Part shown: piece after piece, positions 62,859-64,000 of the stretch | Position numbering within the stretch: position 1 is the first letter of the stretch | Layout of the letters: every line of letters starts with the position of its first letter | From: Neospora caninum Liverpool | Lineage: Eukaryota; Apicomplexa; Conoidasida; Eucoccidiorida; Sarcocystidae | Direction: 5' to 3' | DNA length: 64,000 bases | Assembly: GCF_000208865.1 (NCBI RefSeq) | Contig: NC_018397.1 | Location: forward strand, 4,369,748-4,433,747 | Position numbers and translations under genes: made by a program | The notes under the pieces: generated by a model | Databases searched by the model: none | Seen by the model: the letters and a program-made list of their open reading frames with translations, nothing else | Told to the model about the DNA's origin: nothing

Positions 62859-64000
62859 CTGAAGAACACAAAAGGCACGCGTAGCGAGAGAACCATCACA
62901 ACTGATCCATTCCCGTAAAATTCAACGCGGACATATCTGCTGTTGACGGGGCAAAGACGGTCTCCTGACAGGGCCGCATTATTACGGAACGCGAAACGGA
63001 GCTTCCGTAGCAGGCAACATGATTTATGCGCAAATATTGACAAGACGTCTCTGTTCCGCAAAATCGCGATGCCAGTAAGAACGGCGAATCCAATTCATGT
63101 AAGCCAAGCGCAATTTGACCTCGTCACAGCTCTATTGTTCTGCAAACTAAGTAACTAGTCGGTTGTAACCGGACTCACCCTGTCTCACCAAAAGGTGGTC
63201 TTTCATGTTGGATATCCGTAGGGCACTGCGAATGGCCAGTCGTGCGTCAGTAGTTAGATTTTTTTTCCTAAACTTGCATCGTAGGAGTCGAAATAGAGGG
63301 ACGTTCTTGAACGCTTCTCTGGAATTGGTGGCGGCGACAACTCAAGTACTTGGTGTGCACCTGGCGACCCCGATCCAGCGGTAACAAATCTTGAAAGTGT
63401 CATTCCTAATCACTAACGCAGAAGCGAACTGCAGCGGGAATTTACAAACCACGTTGGCTTTCTCGGATACGGCTTCATATTACCCAGTATGCGTCCGCGT
63501 TTATAACAGTGGTCCTTGCGTGCCGACTTCCCTCCGACGGGGGTGATCAGGTCAGGCAGGGATCACTACAACTTGGAAAGTCTCGTTCGAGGTGAAACGT
63601 TAACGATGTGAGGTAAAATGTATCGTCGACCATCGAAATCATCAACCGGGTTCCTCGTTATATAGAAGTGACCTGCATATGGAAACGCGAAGGGGCTCGT
63701 CAGGATGACAGCAACGTTGAACACCCGCGTGCCTGCGTGCAGAGGCGTTGAGGAACTCCAGTAAATCCCTCGGACGGCCAGCAACACGAATATTGTTGCT
63801 GCCAAGCAGTGCGGCTTTCGGCTACTTTTTCGACCTCTGAGTGAGTTACAGATCTCAGGAAGGGTATTGGAGCTATCACAAGAGACGAGGATGCAGTTCA
63901 CGGCATAAGCATGGTAAGTGGCATGAAGCTCCAGAAGAAAAATCCTTCAACCGCTTTATATAACAAGGGCGATGAGCACAGGACATACCTACCTAATTCT
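62859..64000. other. upstream region of the inverted MIC7-like gene
   Basis: No clear signal-peptide exon was found. The minus frame at 63901-63566 has a hydrophobic stretch (LAATIFVLLAVRG) followed by beta-like sequence, but contains no ATG and would need an upstream exon. A Cys-containing open stretch at about 63050-62895 (TSCQYLRINHVACYG) also has an acceptor-like border but a weak donor. Either could be an extra N-terminal exon. Confidence 0.35.

Overview
This is a nuclear chromosome segment from a coccidian apicomplexan, most likely Toxoplasma gondii or a close relative such as Hammondia or Neospora. Genes are sparse and intron-rich, with introns of roughly 300-800 bases and clean GTRAG...YAG borders. 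Introns carry many (TA)n and (GATA)n microsatellites. Proteins carry low-complexity Ser/Pro/Glu/Arg insertions. Two genes encode EGF-domain microneme-type membrane proteins. No bacterial, viral, CRISPR, tRNA or rRNA feature was seen. The reading frames alone hide most genes, so I rebuilt them by checking splice donors, acceptors and intron phase by eye.

Layout, left to right. (1) 1-1071: a doubtful 3' exon and an acidic, low-complexity ORF on +. (2) 3719-8433 (-): a two-exon gene for a protein of about 1,401 residues with a recessed hydrophobic segment, an Arg/Glu helix, 12-residue Ala/Pro repeats, one C-terminal membrane span and a basic tail. (3) 10945-17357 (-): a complete nine-exon acyl-CoA oxidase (1,026 aa, plant ACX3-like). 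(4) 19474-20949 (-): a single-exon secreted acidic protein (491 aa). (5) 25070-27568 (+): a four-exon, four-span membrane protein (187 aa) resembling AGTRAP. (6) 28806-29387 (-): a small secreted protein. (7) 32441-33814 (+): a 457-aa protein of unknown function. (8) 37401-41188 (+): a MIC7-like EGF/transmembrane microneme protein. (9) 44791-57399 (+): a VPS39 (Vam6) tethering subunit in at least 21 exons. (10) 59500-62858 (-): an inverted paralogue of gene 8 with the same exon plan.

The most notable structure is the pair of convergent, inverted MIC7-like paralogues on either side of VPS39. All their resolved introns are phase 1, and both end in a tiny exon encoding a Tyr-rich tail. VPS39 (HOPS-type vacuole/endolysosome tethering) and the MIC7-like escorters both belong to the endolysosome-like route that supplies micronemes, although their adjacency may be chance. 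The signal-peptide exons of both MIC genes were not found. The acyl-CoA oxidase supports peroxisome-type beta-oxidation, but its C-terminus is not a canonical PTS1.
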